Part shown: one piece after another, positions 16,119 to 28,159 of the stretch
How positions within the stretch are numbered: the first letter of the stretch is position 1
Layout: each line of letters begins with the position of its first letter
Source of the DNA: Tenacibaculum gallaicum
GTDB taxonomy: Bacteria > Bacteroidota > Bacteroidia > Flavobacteriales > Flavobacteriaceae
Reading direction: 5' to 3'
Assembly: GCF_003387615.1 (NCBI RefSeq)
Contig: NZ_QUNS01000010.1
Coordinates: 1-54,622 of the forward strand
Length of the DNA: 54,622 nucleotides
Notes under the pieces: model-generated
Told to the model about the DNA's origin: nothing
The model's database searches: none
The model's input: only the letters and a program-made list of their open reading frames with translations
Program-made: the position numbers and the translations under genes

Positions 16119-18491
16119 TTATTTAATTTTTCTTCCTAATATATTGGTGGCTATCGTTGTAAATATTACTACACTGATTGAACTTAACGGCATTAAAACA
16201 GCTGCTATTACAGGCATTAACTGTCCTGTTACTGCAAAATAAAGTCCAACAACATTATACATTAAAGATAATAAAAAACAATATTTTATAATTTTTAGCG
16301 CCTTTTTTGATGCTTTAATGTAATTTCCTATTTCACTAAATTTTGTAGCATCTAAAATAGCATCGCATGCAGGTGAAAAGACATTGATATTTTCTGATAA
16401 TGCTACTCCTACATTACTTTGTGCTAGTGCTCCTGCATCGTTTAATCCATCACCAATCATCAATACACTTTTATTTTTCTCTTGTAGCTCTTCTACGTAG
16501 TGTAACTTATCTTGTGGTTTTTGATTGAATAAAAATGTAATTTCCTTTGGTAACAATTCTTCCAAAAACTTCTTTTCTCCTTCATTATCTCCTGAAACTA
16601 CCGATAAATCATATTTTTTACTTAGATCAGAAAACAAGCCTTCAACTCCTTTTCTATAGGCATTCTTGAATATGTACTTTCCTTTGTAATTATTATTTAC
16701 ACTAATATGAACCGAAGTATCAAGGTTTGATTGCCCTTCTACATTTTTTACAAAAGAAGACGAACCTATTTTTATAGTGGTTTGTTGATAGCTTGCTTCA
16801 ATTCCTTTTCCTACATGTTCTTGATAACCTTCAACAGGTAACATTTCTTCTTTTAATGAAGTATATAACATTCTACTCAACGGGTGATTTGATGCTCGTA
16901 ATGAACTTTTTAAAATCGATTTCTGAGTTTCACTTAAACCTTCCCCTTCATACGTTATCGTGTTTTCTTTATTGGTAGTAAGTGTACCTGTTTTATCAAA
17001 AATAACAGAATTTATAGCTGCTAACTGTTCTACTACAGTCGCGTTTTTTAAGTAGAATTTCTTTCTTCCAAAAATTCGTAAGATATTTCCTAAAGTAAAC
17101 GGTGCTGCTAATGCAATAGCACACGGACATGCTATGATTAATACTGACGTAAATACATTTAATGCCAAGCTTGAATCGTGATACAGCCAAAATGCTGTAG
17201 ACAAAAACGCTATAGATAATACGATTATCGTAAAGTTTTTACTAATTTTATCGGTTAATGTTTTAAATGATGAGTTTTTATCTTTCTGAAATATATCGTT
17301 ACTCCACAACTGTGTTAAATAACTTTGTGAAACCGAAGCTAGCACCTCCATTTCTATACTTCCTGACAGTTGTTTTCCTCCTGCAAATAACTTATCTCCT
17401 GACTTTTTATTTACAGGAACTTCTTCACCTGTAACAAAGCTATAATCTATTTTTGCTTCTCCGCTAATTAAAATTCCATCAACAGGGATTAACTCTTGAT
17501 TCCTTATTAGTAATCTATCTCCTTTTGTAACGTCATATATTTGTGTGTTTTCCTCCTTCCCTTCAATAGTTATCTTGGTTACCGCTATTGGGAAGTATGA
17601 CTTATAATCGCGTTCAAATGAAAGAAAGTTATAGGTCTTTTGCTGAAAAAACTTTCCTAGTAATAAAAAGAAAACGAGTCCTGTTAAACTATCAAAAAAG
17701 CCTGTTCCTAAGTCAAGAACTATTTCTGCTGTACTACGTATAAACAGTACTAAAATTCCTAAAGCAATTGGAACATCAATATTTAAAATTTTTGAACGAA
17801 GTCCTTTATATGCTGAAATGAAATAATCTTGTCCTGCATAAAAAACTACAGGAAGTGAAAATGCGAACATTAACCAACGGAAGATTCCTTTGTATTGTTC
17901 TAACCAGTATTCAGACACTTCAAAATACTCTGGAAATGACAAGAACATCACATTTCCAAAAGCAAACCCAGCTATTCCTAACTTATAAATTAGGCTACGA
18001 TCTACTTTCTTTTTACCAACCTCATAATCTTCTAAACTTATATAAGGTTCGTAACCAATAGAGCTTAATAGTAATACGATCTCTTTAAGTGATGTTTTTT
18101 CAGAATTATAAGTAATTCGAACTGTTTTCTTCGGAAAGTTAACCTGTGATGAAGATATTTTCTTTTGTAATTTATGTAGATTTTCTAACACCCAAATGCA
18201 TGAGCTACAGTGTATGTGTGGAATGTATAAATTTATTACCTGTACATTACCGTCGTTAAACTCTACTAATTTATCTACAATAAGTTCGTTATCCAAGAAA
18301 TCATACTTTCCTTGTATCTCTTCAGGTATTGCTCCTGGGTTGTTTTGAAAATCGTAATAACAAGTTAAATCGTTTTCTGAAAAAATTTCATAAACTGTTT
18401 TACATCCATTACAGCAGAAAAATTTATCTTCTATTGTAATTGTTTTTGTATTGCACTCGTTACCACAATGAAAACATGTTGTGCTTTCCAT
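16119..18491 (-). CDS. ccoI: Copper-translocating P-type ATPase CcoI (FixI)
   Basis: 790 residues. The N-terminus has a Cys-rich metal domain (TTCFHCGNECN, FFCCNGCKTVYEIF) typical of Bacteroidetes CcoI, then a degenerate heavy-metal domain (HIHCSSCIWVLENLHK), eight membrane segments, the TGEEVPV phosphatase loop, the transport motif ACPCAIALAAP near 455, the phosphorylation site DKTGTLT near 498 and MIGDGLNDAGAL. It exports copper to the periplasm for the cbb3 oxidase. The promoter is divergent from the Crp/Fnr gene and shares its palindrome. Confidence 0.93.
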   Translation of the reverse strand: MESTTCFHCGNECNTKTITIEDKFFCCNGCKTVYEIFSENDLTCYYDFQNNPGAIPEEIQGKYDFLDNELIVDKLVEFNDGNVQVINLYIPHIHCSSCIWVLENLHKLQKKISSSQVNFPKKTVRITYNSEKTSLKEIVLLLSSIGYEPYISLEDYEVGKKKVDRSLIYKLGIAGFAFGNVMFLSFPEYFEVSEYWLEQYKGIFRWLMFAFSLPVVFYAGQDYFISAYKGLRSKILNIDVPIALGILVLFIRSTAEIVLDLGTGFFDSLTGLVFFLLLGKFFQQKTYNFLSFERDYKSYFPIAVTKITIEGKEENTQIYDVTKGDRLLIRNQELIPVDGILISGEAKIDYSFVTGEEVPVNKKSGDKLFAGGKQLSGSIEMEVLASVSQSYLTQLWSNDIFQKDKNSSFKTLTDKISKNFTIIVLSIAFLSTAFWLYHDSSLALNVFTSVLIIACPCAIALAAPFTLGNILRIFGRKKFYLKNATVVEQLAAINSVIFDKTGTLTTNKENTITYEGEGLSETQKSILKSSLRASNHPLSRMLYTSLKEEMLPVEGYQEHVGKGIEASYQQTTIKIGSSSFVKNVEGQSNLDTSVHISVNNNYKGKYIFKNAYRKGVEGLFSDLSKKYDLSVVSGDNEGEKKFLEELLPKEITFLFNQKPQDKLHYVEELQEKNKSVLMIGDGLNDAGALAQSNVGVALSENINVFSPACDAILDATKFSEIGNYIKASKKALKIIKYCFLLSLMYNVVGLYFAVTGQLMPVIAAVLMPLSSISVVIFTTIATNILGRKIK

Positions 18492-18511
18492 ATTTACTCT
18501 TTTGCCTTGTA

Positions 18512-18555
18512 CAAATGTCCGATAAGATTACAAATTAAAACATGATAATTATCAG
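18512..18555 (-). promoter_or_regulatory. ccoI promoter with Fnr-type box
   Basis: The palindrome ATGATAATTATCAG (18542-18555) contains the perfect core TGAT-AATT-ATCA, close to the Fnr half-sites TTGAT/ATCAA. On the minus strand GACATTTG (18512-18519; TTTG of the -7 consensus kept) follows after exactly 22 bp, the same geometry as at the usp and cco promoters. Confidence 0.6.
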
Positions 18556-18563
18556 CTTTTCCG

Positions 18564-18571
18564 TATATTTG
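18564..18571 (+). promoter_or_regulatory. -7 box of the crp/fnr-type gene
   Basis: TATATTTG matches TAnnTTTG and begins eight bases after the palindrome at 18542-18555. On this strand the palindrome would cover the -33 region, so a bound regulator should repress its own gene while activating ccoI. Confidence 0.55.
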
Positions 18572-18593
18572 AGTAGCAAAAAAAAGGCATATT

Positions 18594-19280
18594 ATGAGCA
18601 AATGTGAACAGTGTATTATTCGACAATTCAACTCTTTAAAAGCCTTGACTAAAGATGAATTAGTAAGAATCTCTGGGTGCAAAACTTCTAAAATAATTAA
18701 AAAGGGAGAGACTCTTTTTAATGAAGGAGAGTACATTAATGGTGTTTTTTGTGTTAAGGACGGTGTTTGTAAAGTATCTAAAATGAGTGATAATGGTAGA
18801 GATCAAATTATTCATTTAATTAGAAAAGGAGATATTTTAGGTGAACGTAGTTTAATAAACAATGAAGCTTCGAATTTAAAGGCCATTGCCGTGAATGATA
18901 TGGAAGTTTGTTTTATCCCTAAAGAAGAAATTCTCAGAGATTTAGAAAACAATTCTAACTTTTCTATGGATGTTTTGAAAAAAATGGCTAATTCTTTAAA
19001 GAAAGCTGACGGTGTTATTGTTGATATGGCTCAAAAAACTGTAAAACAACGTTTAGCTGCTACTCTCTTACTATTGGACACTAAGTTTGATAAAAACGAA
19101 AATGGTTCTATAAACATTAATTTATCAAGAGAAGATATTGCTAATATTATAGGTACAGCAACTGAAAGTGCTATCCGTTTACTTTCTGAGTTTAAAAAGA
19201 AAAAACTAATCGATTTAAAAGGGAAAGAAATATTTATTACTGATATAAAAGCTCTAAAAGAGCTTTCGGAAGGTTTCTAA
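18594..19280 (+). CDS. Crp/Fnr-family transcriptional regulator
   Basis: 228 residues: cyclic-nucleotide-type beta-barrel sensor domain (about 15-125), dimer helix (about 130-155) and a C-terminal Crp-type winged helix with recognition region LSREDIANIIGTATESAIRLLSEF. Cysteines at 4 and 7 (CEQC) and 29 resemble the N-terminal cluster ligands of Fnr, with further Cys at 53, 59 and about 101, so oxygen sensing by an Fe-S cluster is plausible but not proved. It is divergent from ccoI and close to all genes carrying the shared palindrome. Confidence 0.88.
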   Translation: MSKCEQCIIRQFNSLKALTKDELVRISGCKTSKIIKKGETLFNEGEYINGVFCVKDGVCKVSKMSDNGRDQIIHLIRKGDILGERSLINNEASNLKAIAVNDMEVCFIPKEEILRDLENNSNFSMDVLKKMANSLKKADGVIVDMAQKTVKQRLAATLLLLDTKFDKNENGSININLSREDIANIIGTATESAIRLLSEFKKKKLIDLKGKEIFITDIKALKELSEGF

Positions 19281-19300
19281 CCTTTCTTTATATTATTACA

Positions 19301-19330
19301 AAAAAAATCGTCTATTCAGACGATTTTTTT
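19301..19330. terminator. Bidirectional intrinsic terminator
   Basis: AAAAAAATCGTCT and AGACGATTTTTTT pair perfectly over 13 bp with a 4-base loop. It lies between the convergent crp/fnr-type gene and the DUF3467 gene. Confidence 0.92.
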
Positions 19331-19333
19331 ACT

Positions 19334-19645
19334 TTAAGCTTCACCAGTAGTACCTCCAAAATTCATTGGAATTGGTGGTTGCTCATAATCTTTTATTTCA
19401 CCGTGAGCTTGTTCAAACTTACGAATATTGTCTACTAATGCTTTTGATAAGCGTTTAGCATGTTGTGGTGTTAAAATTATTCTTGATTTTACTTTTGCTT
19501 TTGGAACTCCAGGCATAATATTAATAAAATCTACTATAAACTCTGAAACCGAATGGTTTATAATAGCTAAATTACTATAGGTTCCTTCTGCTATTTCTTG
19601 ATCTAATTCTATATTTAATTGTGGGTCTTTATTATTATCTTCCAT
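19334..19645 (-). CDS. DUF3467 family protein
   Basis: A 103-residue protein recognised as DUF3467 by NLAIINHSVSEFIVDFINIMPG and the following KVKSRIILTPQHAKRLSKAL. It has no signal peptide or membrane segment. The gene is regularly found just downstream of rpoC in Bacteroidetes, but the role is unknown. A terminator at 19678 separates it from rpoC here. Confidence 0.85.
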   Translation of the reverse strand: MEDNNKDPQLNIELDQEIAEGTYSNLAIINHSVSEFIVDFINIMPGVPKAKVKSRIILTPQHAKRLSKALVDNIRKFEQAHGEIKDYEQPPIPMNFGGTTGEA

Positions 19646-19677
19646 AATTAAGTCTTACTATTATTTAGTTAAAAAAT

Positions 19678-19710
19678 AAGGGTTTAGAGTTCTAAGAACT
19701 CTAAACCCTT
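19678..19710 (-). terminator. Intrinsic terminator after rpoC
   Basis: AAGGGTTTAGAGTTC and GAACTCTAAACCCTT pair perfectly over 15 bp with a 3-base loop; on the minus strand a T-rich run (TTATTTTTTAAC) follows. It ends the ribosomal protein-RNA polymerase operon. Confidence 0.92.
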
Positions 19711-19734
19711 GATATTATTTATAAACTTAAGTTT

Positions 19735-22700
19735 TTATAAACTTTGTTCAATCTCATCCTTAGGTCCAACTACTATGTCTTCGTAAGCTCTCATTCCTGT
19801 ACCAGCTGGTATACGTTTACCAACAATTACATTTTCTTTTAATCCTTCTAAGGTATCAATTTTACCGTTTACAGCGGCTTCATTTAATACTTTAGTTGTT
19901 TCCTGGAATGATGCAGCTGAGATAAATGACTTCGTTTGTAACGATGCTCTTGTAATACCTTGTAATACTTGCTCAGCTGTTGCTGGTTGTGCATCACGTG
20001 CTACTACTAAGTCTTTGTCTTCTCTACGTAATAACGAGTTTTCATCTCTTAATTGACGAGCTGAAACTATTTGTCCTGCCTTTAAATTTGTAGAATCTCC
20101 AGCATCTTCAACAACTTTCATTCCGTAAATAGCATCATTTTCTTTGATGAAATCAATTTTATGAACTAATTGATTTTCTAAGAATAAAGTATCTCCTGAA
20201 TCAATAATTCTAACTTTACGCATCATTTGACGTACTACTACTTCGAAATGCTTATCGTTAATCTTCACCCCTTGTAAACGATATACTTCTTGAATTTCGT
20301 TTACTAAGTACTCTTGTACTGCTGAAGGTCCTTTAATATTTAAGATATCTATTGGAGTAATTGCTCCATCAGATAACGGCATTCCTGCTTTAATAAAGTC
20401 GTTTTCTTGAACTAAGATTTGATTAGATAACTTAATTAAGTACTTCTTAATCTCTCCAGTTTTAGATTCGATAATAATTTCACGATTACCACGCTTAATC
20501 TTACCAAATGATACAACTCCATCAATTTGTGCTACTACAGCTGGATTAGAAGGGTTACGCGCTTCGAATAACTCTGTTACACGTGGTAAACCTCCTGTAA
20601 TATCTCCTGCTTTACCAGACTTACGAGGAATCTTAACTAAAGTTTTACCTGATTCTACTTTATCTCCATCACTTACCATTAAGTGTGCTCCTACAGGTAA
20701 ACTGTACGAACGTAACGCGTTACCATCAGCATCTTCAATAATTAATGAAGGAATAATCTTCTTATTCTTAGAATCTGTAATTACTTTTTCTTGGAATCCT
20801 GTTTGTTCATCAACTTCTACAGAGAAGTTAATTCCTTGCTCTAAGTTATCAAACTTAACTTTTCCTCCAAACTCAGAAACAATAACACCGTTAAATGGAT
20901 CCCATTGACATACTGCATCACCTTTCTTAATGGTCTTTCTATCTTTATCAAAAAGAATAATAGAACCATAAGGAATAATGTTAGTACTTAATACAATTCC
21001 TGTTTTCTTATCTGTAATCTTAATCTCTGCTGTACGAGAAATTACGATTTCTACTTCTTCTCCTGCTGAATCTTTACCTTTTACAGTACGTAAATCATCA
21101 ATTGATACAGAACCGTCGAATTTAGCGATTAACTTATTATCTTCTGAAATGTTTCCTGCTACCCCTCCAACGTGGAATGTACGTAATGTTAACTGTGTAC
21201 CAGGCTCTCCAATAGATTGTGCTGCAATTACACCAACTGCTTCACCTCTTTGAACTTTTTTACCTGTTGATAAACTTTGTCCGTAACATTTTTCACAGAT
21301 TCCTCTTTCAGATTCACATGTTAATGCTGAACGTACTTCAACCTTATCTATTCCTGAAGCTTGTATTTTATCAGCTAAGACTGGTGTTATTAACTCTCCT
21401 GCTTCAACTAATAATTCGTCAGAAATAGGCGCGTAAACATCATATAATGATGTACGTCCTGAAATTCTTTCGCTTAAAGGTTCAACGATTTCATCGTTTT
21501 TCTTTAACGCAGACACTTCTAATCCTCTTAATGTACCACAATCTACTTCGTTAACAATAACATCTTGTGATACGTCTACTAAACGACGTGTTAAATAACC
21601 TGCATCGGCTGTTTTTAATGCCGTATCGGCAAGACCTTTACGTGCACCGTGCGTTGAGATAAAGTATTCTAAAATTGATAAACCTTCTTTAAAGTTCGAT
21701 AAAATTGGGTTTTCAATAATTTCTCCACCTCCAGCAGTCGATTTTTTAGGTTTCGCCATTAATCCACGCATACCTGTTAACTGACGAATCTGCTCTTTAG
21801 ATCCACGCGCTCCAGAATCTAACATCATAAATACTGAGTTAAACCCTTGTTGATCTTCACGTAAACGCTTCATCGATAATTCAGTTAACCTGTTGTTGGT
21901 AGATCCCCAAACATCAATTACCTGGTTATAACGCTCTTTTTGTGTTAACATACCCATGTTATAGTTCATAACAATTCCGTCCACTTCTTTATTAGCTTCA
22001 GCAATCATGGTATGTTTTTCCTCTGGAATAATAATATCTCCTAACGAGAACGATAAACCTCCTTGGAAGGCAAACGTATATCCCATCCCTTTAATGGCAT
22101 CTAAAAATTTACCTATTGATGGAATATCTGTTACTTTTAAAATATTACCTATAATTCCACGTAACGATTTTTTTGTTAATACCTCATTAATATACCCTGC
22201 TTGTTCTGGTACTACTTCATTAAATAATACTCTACCTACAGTAGTTTCAATTAATTGAGTTACTAACTCACCGTTTTCGTTGAAATCTTTAGTTCTTACT
22301 TTTATTCCAGCATTTAAGTCTACCTGATCTTCGTTATAAGCAATAGTTACTTCTTCTGGAGAATAGAAAGTTAATCCTTCACCTTTAATTGGCACTTCTG
22401 GAGTTGACTTTCTTTCTTTTGTCATATAGTATAACCCTAAAACCATATCCTGAGACGGTACCGTAATTGGTGCTCCGTTTGCAGGGTTTAAAATATTATG
22501 AGAAGCTAACATTAATAATTGCGCTTCTAAAATAGCTTCTGGTCCTAATGGTAAGTGAACCGCCATTTGATCCCCATCAAAATCGGCGTTGAATGCCGTA
22601 CATACTAATGGATGTAAACGAATTGCTTTTCCTTCAATTAATTTTGGTTGGAAAGCTTGGATACCTAAACGGTGTAAGGTAGGAGCACGGTTTAATAAAA

Positions 22701-24012
22701 CTGGGTGTCCTTTAATTACATTTTCTAAAATATCCCAAACAACTGGTTCTTTTCTATCAATTATTTTCTTTGCAGATTTTACTGTCTTAACAATTCCTCT
22801 TTCGATTAACTTACGAATAACGAAAGGCTTGTATAATTCAGCTGCCATATCTTTTGGCAATCCACATTCATATAATTTTAATTCTGGTCCAACTACAATT
22901 ACCGAACGTGCAGAATAATCAACACGCTTACCTAATAAGTTTTGACGGAAACGCCCTTGTTTACCTTTTAAACTATCAGATAATGATTTTAATGGTCTGT
23001 TAGACTCTGTTTTTACTGCTGATGATTTACGTGTGTTATCAAATAATGAATCTACTGATTCTTGTAACATACGCTTTTCGTTACGTAGAATTACCTCTGG
23101 TGCTTTAATTTCCATTAATCGCTTTAAACGATTGTTACGGATAATTACACGACGGTATAAGTCATTTAAATCAGAAGTTGCAAAACGACCTCCATCTAAT
23201 GGTACTAATGGACGTAATTCTGGTGGAATTACCGGAACTACTTTCATTATCATCCATTCTGGATTGTTTTCTCTATTCTTTTGAGAATCTCTGAATGCTT
23301 CAACAACATTTAAACGCTTTAGTGCTTCGTTTTTACGTTGTTTAGAAGTTTCAGTATTTGCTTTATGACGTAACTGATATGATAATTCGTCTAAATCGAT
23401 TCTCTCTAATAAATCGATTAAACAGTCTGCTCCCATTTTAGCGATGAACTTATTAGGATCAGAATCTTCTAAATACATATTCTCTTGTGGAAGCTCATCT
23501 ACGATATCTAAATATTCTTCCTCAGTTAAGAAGTCCATTTTTTGTAATGGTTCTCCTTCAGTATTTTTAGCGATACCTGGTTGAATTACTACATAACGTT
23601 CGTAGTAAATAATCATATCTAACTTCTTAGATGGTAACCCTAAAAGGTATCCCATTTTGTTAGGTAATGATCTAAAATACCAAATATGTGCTACAGGTAC
23701 TACTAAGTTAATATGACCTACTCTATCTCTACGTACTTTCTTCTCAGTAACTTCAACACCACAACGGTCACAAACGATACCTTTATATCGAATTCTTTTA
23801 TATTTACCACACGCACACTCATAGTCTTTTACAGGACCAAAGATACGCTCACAAAATAACCCATCTCTTTCTGGTTTATGCGTACGGTAGTTAATAGTTT
23901 CTGGTTTTAACACCTCTCCTTTAGAAGCCTCTAAAATAGACTCAGGTGATGCTAAACCTATTGAAATTTTGTTAAACTTCTTAACAGTGTATTTTTCGTT
24001 TTTTCTTGCCAT
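19735..24012 (-). CDS. rpoC: DNA-directed RNA polymerase subunit beta'
   Basis: 1425 residues, the usual length for Bacteroidetes. The N-terminal zinc site ([20 protein letters not shown]), the catalytic Mg loop [14 protein letters not shown] near residue 475 and the C-terminal zinc site ([13 protein letters not shown]) are intact. It forms the catalytic clamp of RNA polymerase with RpoB. It follows rpoB after a 98-base gap that holds a hairpin. Confidence 0.99.
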   Translation of the reverse strand: MARKNEKYTVKKFNKISIGLASPESILEASKGEVLKPETINYRTHKPERDGLFCERIFGPVKDYECACGKYKRIRYKGIVCDRCGVEVTEKKVRRDRVGHINLVVPVAHIWYFRSLPNKMGYLLGLPSKKLDMIIYYERYVVIQPGIAKNTEGEPLQKMDFLTEEEYLDIVDELPQENMYLEDSDPNKFIAKMGADCLIDLLERIDLDELSYQLRHKANTETSKQRKNEALKRLNVVEAFRDSQKNRENNPEWMIMKVVPVIPPELRPLVPLDGGRFATSDLNDLYRRVIIRNNRLKRLMEIKAPEVILRNEKRMLQESVDSLFDNTRKSSAVKTESNRPLKSLSDSLKGKQGRFRQNLLGKRVDYSARSVIVVGPELKLYECGLPKDMAAELYKPFVIRKLIERGIVKTVKSAKKIIDRKEPVVWDILENVIKGHPVLLNRAPTLHRLGIQAFQPKLIEGKAIRLHPLVCTAFNADFDGDQMAVHLPLGPEAILEAQLLMLASHNILNPANGAPITVPSQDMVLGLYYMTKERKSTPEVPIKGEGLTFYSPEEVTIAYNEDQVDLNAGIKVRTKDFNENGELVTQLIETTVGRVLFNEVVPEQAGYINEVLTKKSLRGIIGNILKVTDIPSIGKFLDAIKGMGYTFAFQGGLSFSLGDIIIPEEKHTMIAEANKEVDGIVMNYNMGMLTQKERYNQVIDVWGSTNNRLTELSMKRLREDQQGFNSVFMMLDSGARGSKEQIRQLTGMRGLMAKPKKSTAGGGEIIENPILSNFKEGLSILEYFISTHGARKGLADTALKTADAGYLTRRLVDVSQDVIVNEVDCGTLRGLEVSALKKNDEIVEPLSERISGRTSLYDVYAPISDELLVEAGELITPVLADKIQASGIDKVEVRSALTCESERGICEKCYGQSLSTGKKVQRGEAVGVIAAQSIGEPGTQLTLRTFHVGGVAGNISEDNKLIAKFDGSVSIDDLRTVKGKDSAGEEVEIVISRTAEIKITDKKTGIVLSTNIIPYGSIILFDKDRKTIKKGDAVCQWDPFNGVIVSEFGGKVKFDNLEQGINFSVEVDEQTGFQEKVITDSKNKKIIPSLIIEDADGNALRSYSLPVGAHLMVSDGDKVESGKTLVKIPRKSGKAGDITGGLPRVTELFEARNPSNPAVVAQIDGVVSFGKIKRGNREIIIESKTGEIKKYLIKLSNQILVQENDFIKAGMPLSDGAITPIDILNIKGPSAVQEYLVNEIQEVYRLQGVKINDKHFEVVVRQMMRKVRIIDSGDTLFLENQLVHKIDFIKENDAIYGMKVVEDAGDSTNLKAGQIVSARQLRDENSLLRREDKDLVVARDAQPATAEQVLQGITRASLQTKSFISAASFQETTKVLNEAAVNGKIDTLEGLKENVIVGKRIPAGTGMRAYEDIVVGPKDEIEQSL

Positions 24013-24076
24013 GATAATGGATTCGAATTAAAAATAAGTGTCTTATAATAAGACTGATATTGAAAAAATGATTTGC

Positions 24077-24096
24077 CTCAGAGCTTTCGCTCTGAG
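24077..24096 (-). promoter_or_regulatory. rpoB-rpoC intercistronic hairpin
   Basis: CTCAGAGC and GCTCTGAG form an 8-bp stem; on the minus-strand RNA the loop is GAAA, a stable GNRA tetraloop. No T run follows, so it is more likely an mRNA stability or processing element than a terminator. Confidence 0.6.
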
Positions 24097-24110
24097 ACAT
24101 TTCACTGTGA

Positions 24111-27100
24111 TTATTCTTCTAGTTTAACGTCTAATCCTAAACCTTTAAGTTCATGCATTAATACGTTAAATGATTCTGGTAAACCTGGTTCTGGCATTGC
24201 TTCTCCTTTAACGATAGACTCGTAAGTTTTTGCTCTACCTAATACGTCATCAGACTTCACAGTTAAGATTTCTCGTAAGATACTTGATGCACCATATGCT
24301 TCAAGTGCCCAAACTTCCATCTCACCAAAACGCTGACCACCAAACTGAGCTTTACCTCCTAATGGTTGCTGAGTAATTAATGAGTATGGTCCGATAGAAC
24401 GTGCGTGCATCTTATCTTCAATCATGTGACCTAACTTAATCATATAAATCACTCCAACTGTTGCAGGTTGGTCAAAACGTTTACCTGTACCTCCATCATA
24501 TAAATATGTATGTCCGTAACGAGGTATTCCTGCTTCATCAGTTAAAGCATTAATTTGATCAATTTTTGCTCCATCAAAAATAGGTGTCGCATATTTTTGA
24601 TCTAATTTTTGACCTGCCCATCCAAGAACTGTTTCATAAATCTGACCAATGTTCATACGAGATGGTACCCCTAATGGATTTAATACGATATCTACTGGTG
24701 TTCCGTCTTCTAAGAAAGGCATATCTTCTTGACGTACAATACGTGCTACAATACCTTTGTTTCCGTGACGTCCTGCCATCTTATCTCCTACTTTTAATTT
24801 ACGTTTCTTAGCAACATAAATTTTAGCAAGTTTTAAGATTCCTGCTGGTAATTCGTCTCCCACAGAAATTGTAAATTTCTCACGACGTAAAACTCCTTGT
24901 AAATCGTTAACTTTAATTTTATAGTTGTGAACTAATTCAACAACCAAAGAATTTAAATCTTTATCAGTAGTCCAAGTTCCATGTAAATGTGTAAAATCTT
25001 CAACAGAGTTTAACATTTTTTGTGTAAACTTCTTACCTTTTGGTAATACTTCTTCTCCTAAATCATTGAATACTCCTTGAGAAGTTTTACCAGACACTAA
25101 GTTGAATAATTTTTCAACTAAAACATCTTTTAACTCTTCAAACTTAGACACATAAGATGCTTCTAAAGCTGCAATAGCTTCTTTATCACGAGCACGCTTA
25201 TTCTTGTCTTTTACTGCGCGTTTGAATAGTTTTTTATTAATTACAACACCTCTTAACGATGGAGAAGCTTTTAATGATGCATCTTTTACATCACCAGCTT
25301 TATCACCAAAGATTGCACGTAATAATTTTTCTTCAGGAGTTGGATCAGATTCTCCTTTTGGTGTAATCTTACCAATTAAGATATCACCTGGATTTACTTC
25401 TGCCCCAATACGAATCATTCCGTTTTCATCTAAGTCTTTTGTAGCCTCTTCTGAAACATTAGGGATATCGTTTGTTAATTCTTCTGCTCCTAATTTCGTA
25501 TCACGAACATCTAATGAGTATTCGTCAATATGAATAGAAGTAAAAATATCTTCACGAACTACTTTTTCAGAAATCACAATCGCATCCTCAAAGTTATACC
25601 CTTTCCAAGGCATAAAGGCTACTTTCATGTTTCTACCTAAAGCTAATTCTCCTTTTTGTGTTGCATATCCTTCACAAAGTACTTGTCCTTCTTCAACTCT
25701 ATCACCTACTTTAACAATTGGTTTTAAGTTAATGTTAGTACCTTGGTTAGTTTTTCTAAACTTAATTAAGTTATACGATTTTTCATCAGAATCAAAGCTT
25801 ACCATACGCTCATCTTCAGTTCTATCGTACTTAATTGTAATTTTATTGGCATCTACATACTCTACGACTCCTGCTCCTTCAGCATTAATTAAGATACGAG
25901 AGTCTTTTGCTACCCTACGCTCTAAACCTGTACCAACAATAGGAGATTCTGGACGTAATAATGGAACTGCCTGACGCATCATGTTCGATCCCATTAATGC
26001 ACGGTTCGCATCATCATGCTCTAAGAAAGGAATTAACGATGCTGAGATCGAAGCAATTTGATTTGGAGCAACGTCCATATAATTAATTGCTTCTGGGCTT
26101 TCAACTGGGAAATCACCTTCTTCACGGGCAATAACTCTATCACGTTCTATCTTACCATCTTTTGCAATTGGTAAGTTAGATTGTGCAATCTTCATTCCTT
26201 CCTCCTCCTCTGCACTTAAGTAAATAGGATCTTCACCTAAAACTGTACCATCTTCAACTTTTTTATATGGTGTTTCGATGAATCCCATATAGTTTACTTT
26301 CGCGTAAACTGCTAAAGAAGATATAAGTCCAATGTTTGGTCCTTCAGGAGTTTCAATCGGACATAAACGACCATAGTGTGTATAGTGAACATCACGAACC
26401 TCAAAACCTGCTCTTTCACGTGATAAACCTCCAGGTCCTAAAGCTGATAAACGACGCTTGTGAGTAATCTCTGCTAATGGATTTGTTTGATCCATAAACT
26501 GAGATAACTGGTTCGTACCAAAGAAAGAGTTAATTACTGATGATAAAGTTTTCGCATTAATTAAGTCTATTGGAGTAAATACTTCGTTATCACGAACATT
26601 CATTCTTTCACGAATAGTACGCGCCATACGAGCTAAACCTACACCAAATTGTCCTGCTAATTGCTCTCCAACAGTTCTAACACGACGGTTAGATAAGTGA
26701 TCGATATCATCTACTTCAGCTTTTGAATTGATTAACTCAATTAAATACTTGATAATAGTAATGATATCGTTCTTAGTTAATACTTTTTGATCTAAATCTT
26801 CATTTAACTGAAGTTTAGTATTCATTCTAAAACGTCCTACCTCACCTAAACTATAACGTTGTTCTGAGAAGAATAACTTTTCAATAATTCCTCTTGCAGT
26901 TTCCTCGTCTGGCGGTTCAGCATTACGTAACTGTCTATATACGTGCTCTACAGCTTCTTTTTCAGAGTTTGTAGGGTCTTTTTGTAATGTGTTATGGATG
27001 ATGGCATAATCTGCTTGTAAGTTGTCTTCTTTATGCAATAAGACAGTCTTAGCTCCTGCTTCGATTATTTCATCAATATGTTCTTTTTCTATAATTGTAT

Positions 27101-27920
27101 CACGGTCGAAAATAATCTCGTTACGCTCAATAGATACAACTTCTCCTGTATCTTCATCTACGAAATCTTCATGCCAAGTTTTTAATACTCTTGCTGCTAA
27201 TTTACGCCCTAATACTTTCTTTAATCCAGCTTTAGAAACTTTTACCTCTTCTGCTAAATCAAAGATTTCTAAAATATCTTTATCTCTTTCAAAACCTATG
27301 GCTCTGAATAACGTTGTTACTGGTAATTTTTTCTTTCTATCAATATAAGCATACATTACTTGATTGATATCAGTAGCAAATTCAATCCAAGAACCTTTAA
27401 ATGGTATAACTCTTGCAGAGTATAACTTAGTTCCGTTTGCGTGAAATGATTGCCCAAAAAATACACCTGGTGAACGGTGTAATTGTGACACAACTACTCT
27501 TTCTGCACCATTAATGATAAAGGTACCAGAGTTTGTCATATAAGGAATTGTACCTAAGTACACGTCTTGAACGATTGTTTCAAAATCTTCGTGTTCTGGG
27601 TCAGTACAATATAATTTTAAACGTGCTTTTAGAGGTACACTGTGAGTTAATCCACGTTCTATACATTCTTGAATACTATATCTTGGTGGATCTACAAAGT
27701 AGTCTAAAAATTCTAATACGAATTGATTACGTGTATCTGTAATCGGGAAGTTATCCATGAAAGTTTTATACAAACCTTCTTCTCCTCGCTCTTCAGCTTT
27801 AGTTTGCAATTGGAAGAAATCTTGGAAAGATTTTACCTGAATATCTAAAAAATCTGGATAATCAGTCCCTAACTGCGATGACGCGAAGTTAATTCTTTCA
27901 GTAGTATTTATCGTTGCCAA
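24111..27920 (-). CDS. rpoB: DNA-directed RNA polymerase subunit beta
   Basis: 1269 residues with all main RpoB regions: N-terminal lobe from [17 protein letters not shown], the rifampicin region ([17 protein letters not shown], then [14 protein letters not shown]), [18 protein letters not shown] and the C-terminal clamp. Within the rifampicin pocket the usual susceptible residues (Asp in QFMDQ, His in THKRR, Ser in RLSAL) are present. No in-frame ATG precedes this region before a stop, so translation seems to start at TTG (27918-27920). Confidence 0.98.
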   Translation of the reverse strand: MATINTTERINFASSQLGTDYPDFLDIQVKSFQDFFQLQTKAEERGEEGLYKTFMDNFPITDTRNQFVLEFLDYFVDPPRYSIQECIERGLTHSVPLKARLKLYCTDPEHEDFETIVQDVYLGTIPYMTNSGTFIINGAERVVVSQLHRSPGVFFGQSFHANGTKLYSARVIPFKGSWIEFATDINQVMYAYIDRKKKLPVTTLFRAIGFERDKDILEIFDLAEEVKVSKAGLKKVLGRKLAARVLKTWHEDFVDEDTGEVVSIERNEIIFDRDTIIEKEHIDEIIEAGAKTVLLHKEDNLQADYAIIHNTLQKDPTNSEKEAVEHVYRQLRNAEPPDEETARGIIEKLFFSEQRYSLGEVGRFRMNTKLQLNEDLDQKVLTKNDIITIIKYLIELINSKAEVDDIDHLSNRRVRTVGEQLAGQFGVGLARMARTIRERMNVRDNEVFTPIDLINAKTLSSVINSFFGTNQLSQFMDQTNPLAEITHKRRLSALGPGGLSRERAGFEVRDVHYTHYGRLCPIETPEGPNIGLISSLAVYAKVNYMGFIETPYKKVEDGTVLGEDPIYLSAEEEEGMKIAQSNLPIAKDGKIERDRVIAREEGDFPVESPEAINYMDVAPNQIASISASLIPFLEHDDANRALMGSNMMRQAVPLLRPESPIVGTGLERRVAKDSRILINAEGAGVVEYVDANKITIKYDRTEDERMVSFDSDEKSYNLIKFRKTNQGTNINLKPIVKVGDRVEEGQVLCEGYATQKGELALGRNMKVAFMPWKGYNFEDAIVISEKVVREDIFTSIHIDEYSLDVRDTKLGAEELTNDIPNVSEEATKDLDENGMIRIGAEVNPGDILIGKITPKGESDPTPEEKLLRAIFGDKAGDVKDASLKASPSLRGVVINKKLFKRAVKDKNKRARDKEAIAALEASYVSKFEELKDVLVEKLFNLVSGKTSQGVFNDLGEEVLPKGKKFTQKMLNSVEDFTHLHGTWTTDKDLNSLVVELVHNYKIKVNDLQGVLRREKFTISVGDELPAGILKLAKIYVAKKRKLKVGDKMAGRHGNKGIVARIVRQEDMPFLEDGTPVDIVLNPLGVPSRMNIGQIYETVLGWAGQKLDQKYATPIFDGAKIDQINALTDEAGIPRYGHTYLYDGGTGKRFDQPATVGVIYMIKLGHMIEDKMHARSIGPYSLITQQPLGGKAQFGGQRFGEMEVWALEAYGASSILREILTVKSDDVLGRAKTYESIVKGEAMPEPGLPESFNVLMHELKGLGLDVKLEE

Positions 27921-28079
27921 AAGAGATGCTATTTTTAATTAAAAATATTATTTTTGAAACTCATTTGTTTCAATACTGCAATTTTAATTGCTGTTACTGA
28001 TTAAAAATCAGCACTTTATAATCGTAAAATCACAATTAAAAACATTGTGACAAATAAAGAACGAATATATACACAAAAT

Positions 28080-28152
28080 GGTTTAGGACTAAAAACATTA
28101 GTTTTTAGTACCTAAACCTTTATTGTTTTTTCCCGTTTTTTATAAATCGGGA
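28080..28152 (-). promoter_or_regulatory. rplL-rpoB attenuator-like hairpins
   Basis: GGTTTAGG and CCTAAACC (28080-28087, 28111-28118) enclose a second stem CTAAAAAC/GTTTTTAG, giving one long hairpin with a small internal bulge. A second, weaker stem (CCCG/CGGG) lies near 28132-28152. On the minus strand only a weak T stretch follows, so partial termination or processing, as at rplL-rpoB in other bacteria, is likely. The rest of 27921-28159 shows no gene. Confidence 0.6.
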
Positions 28153-28159
28153 GTATAGC

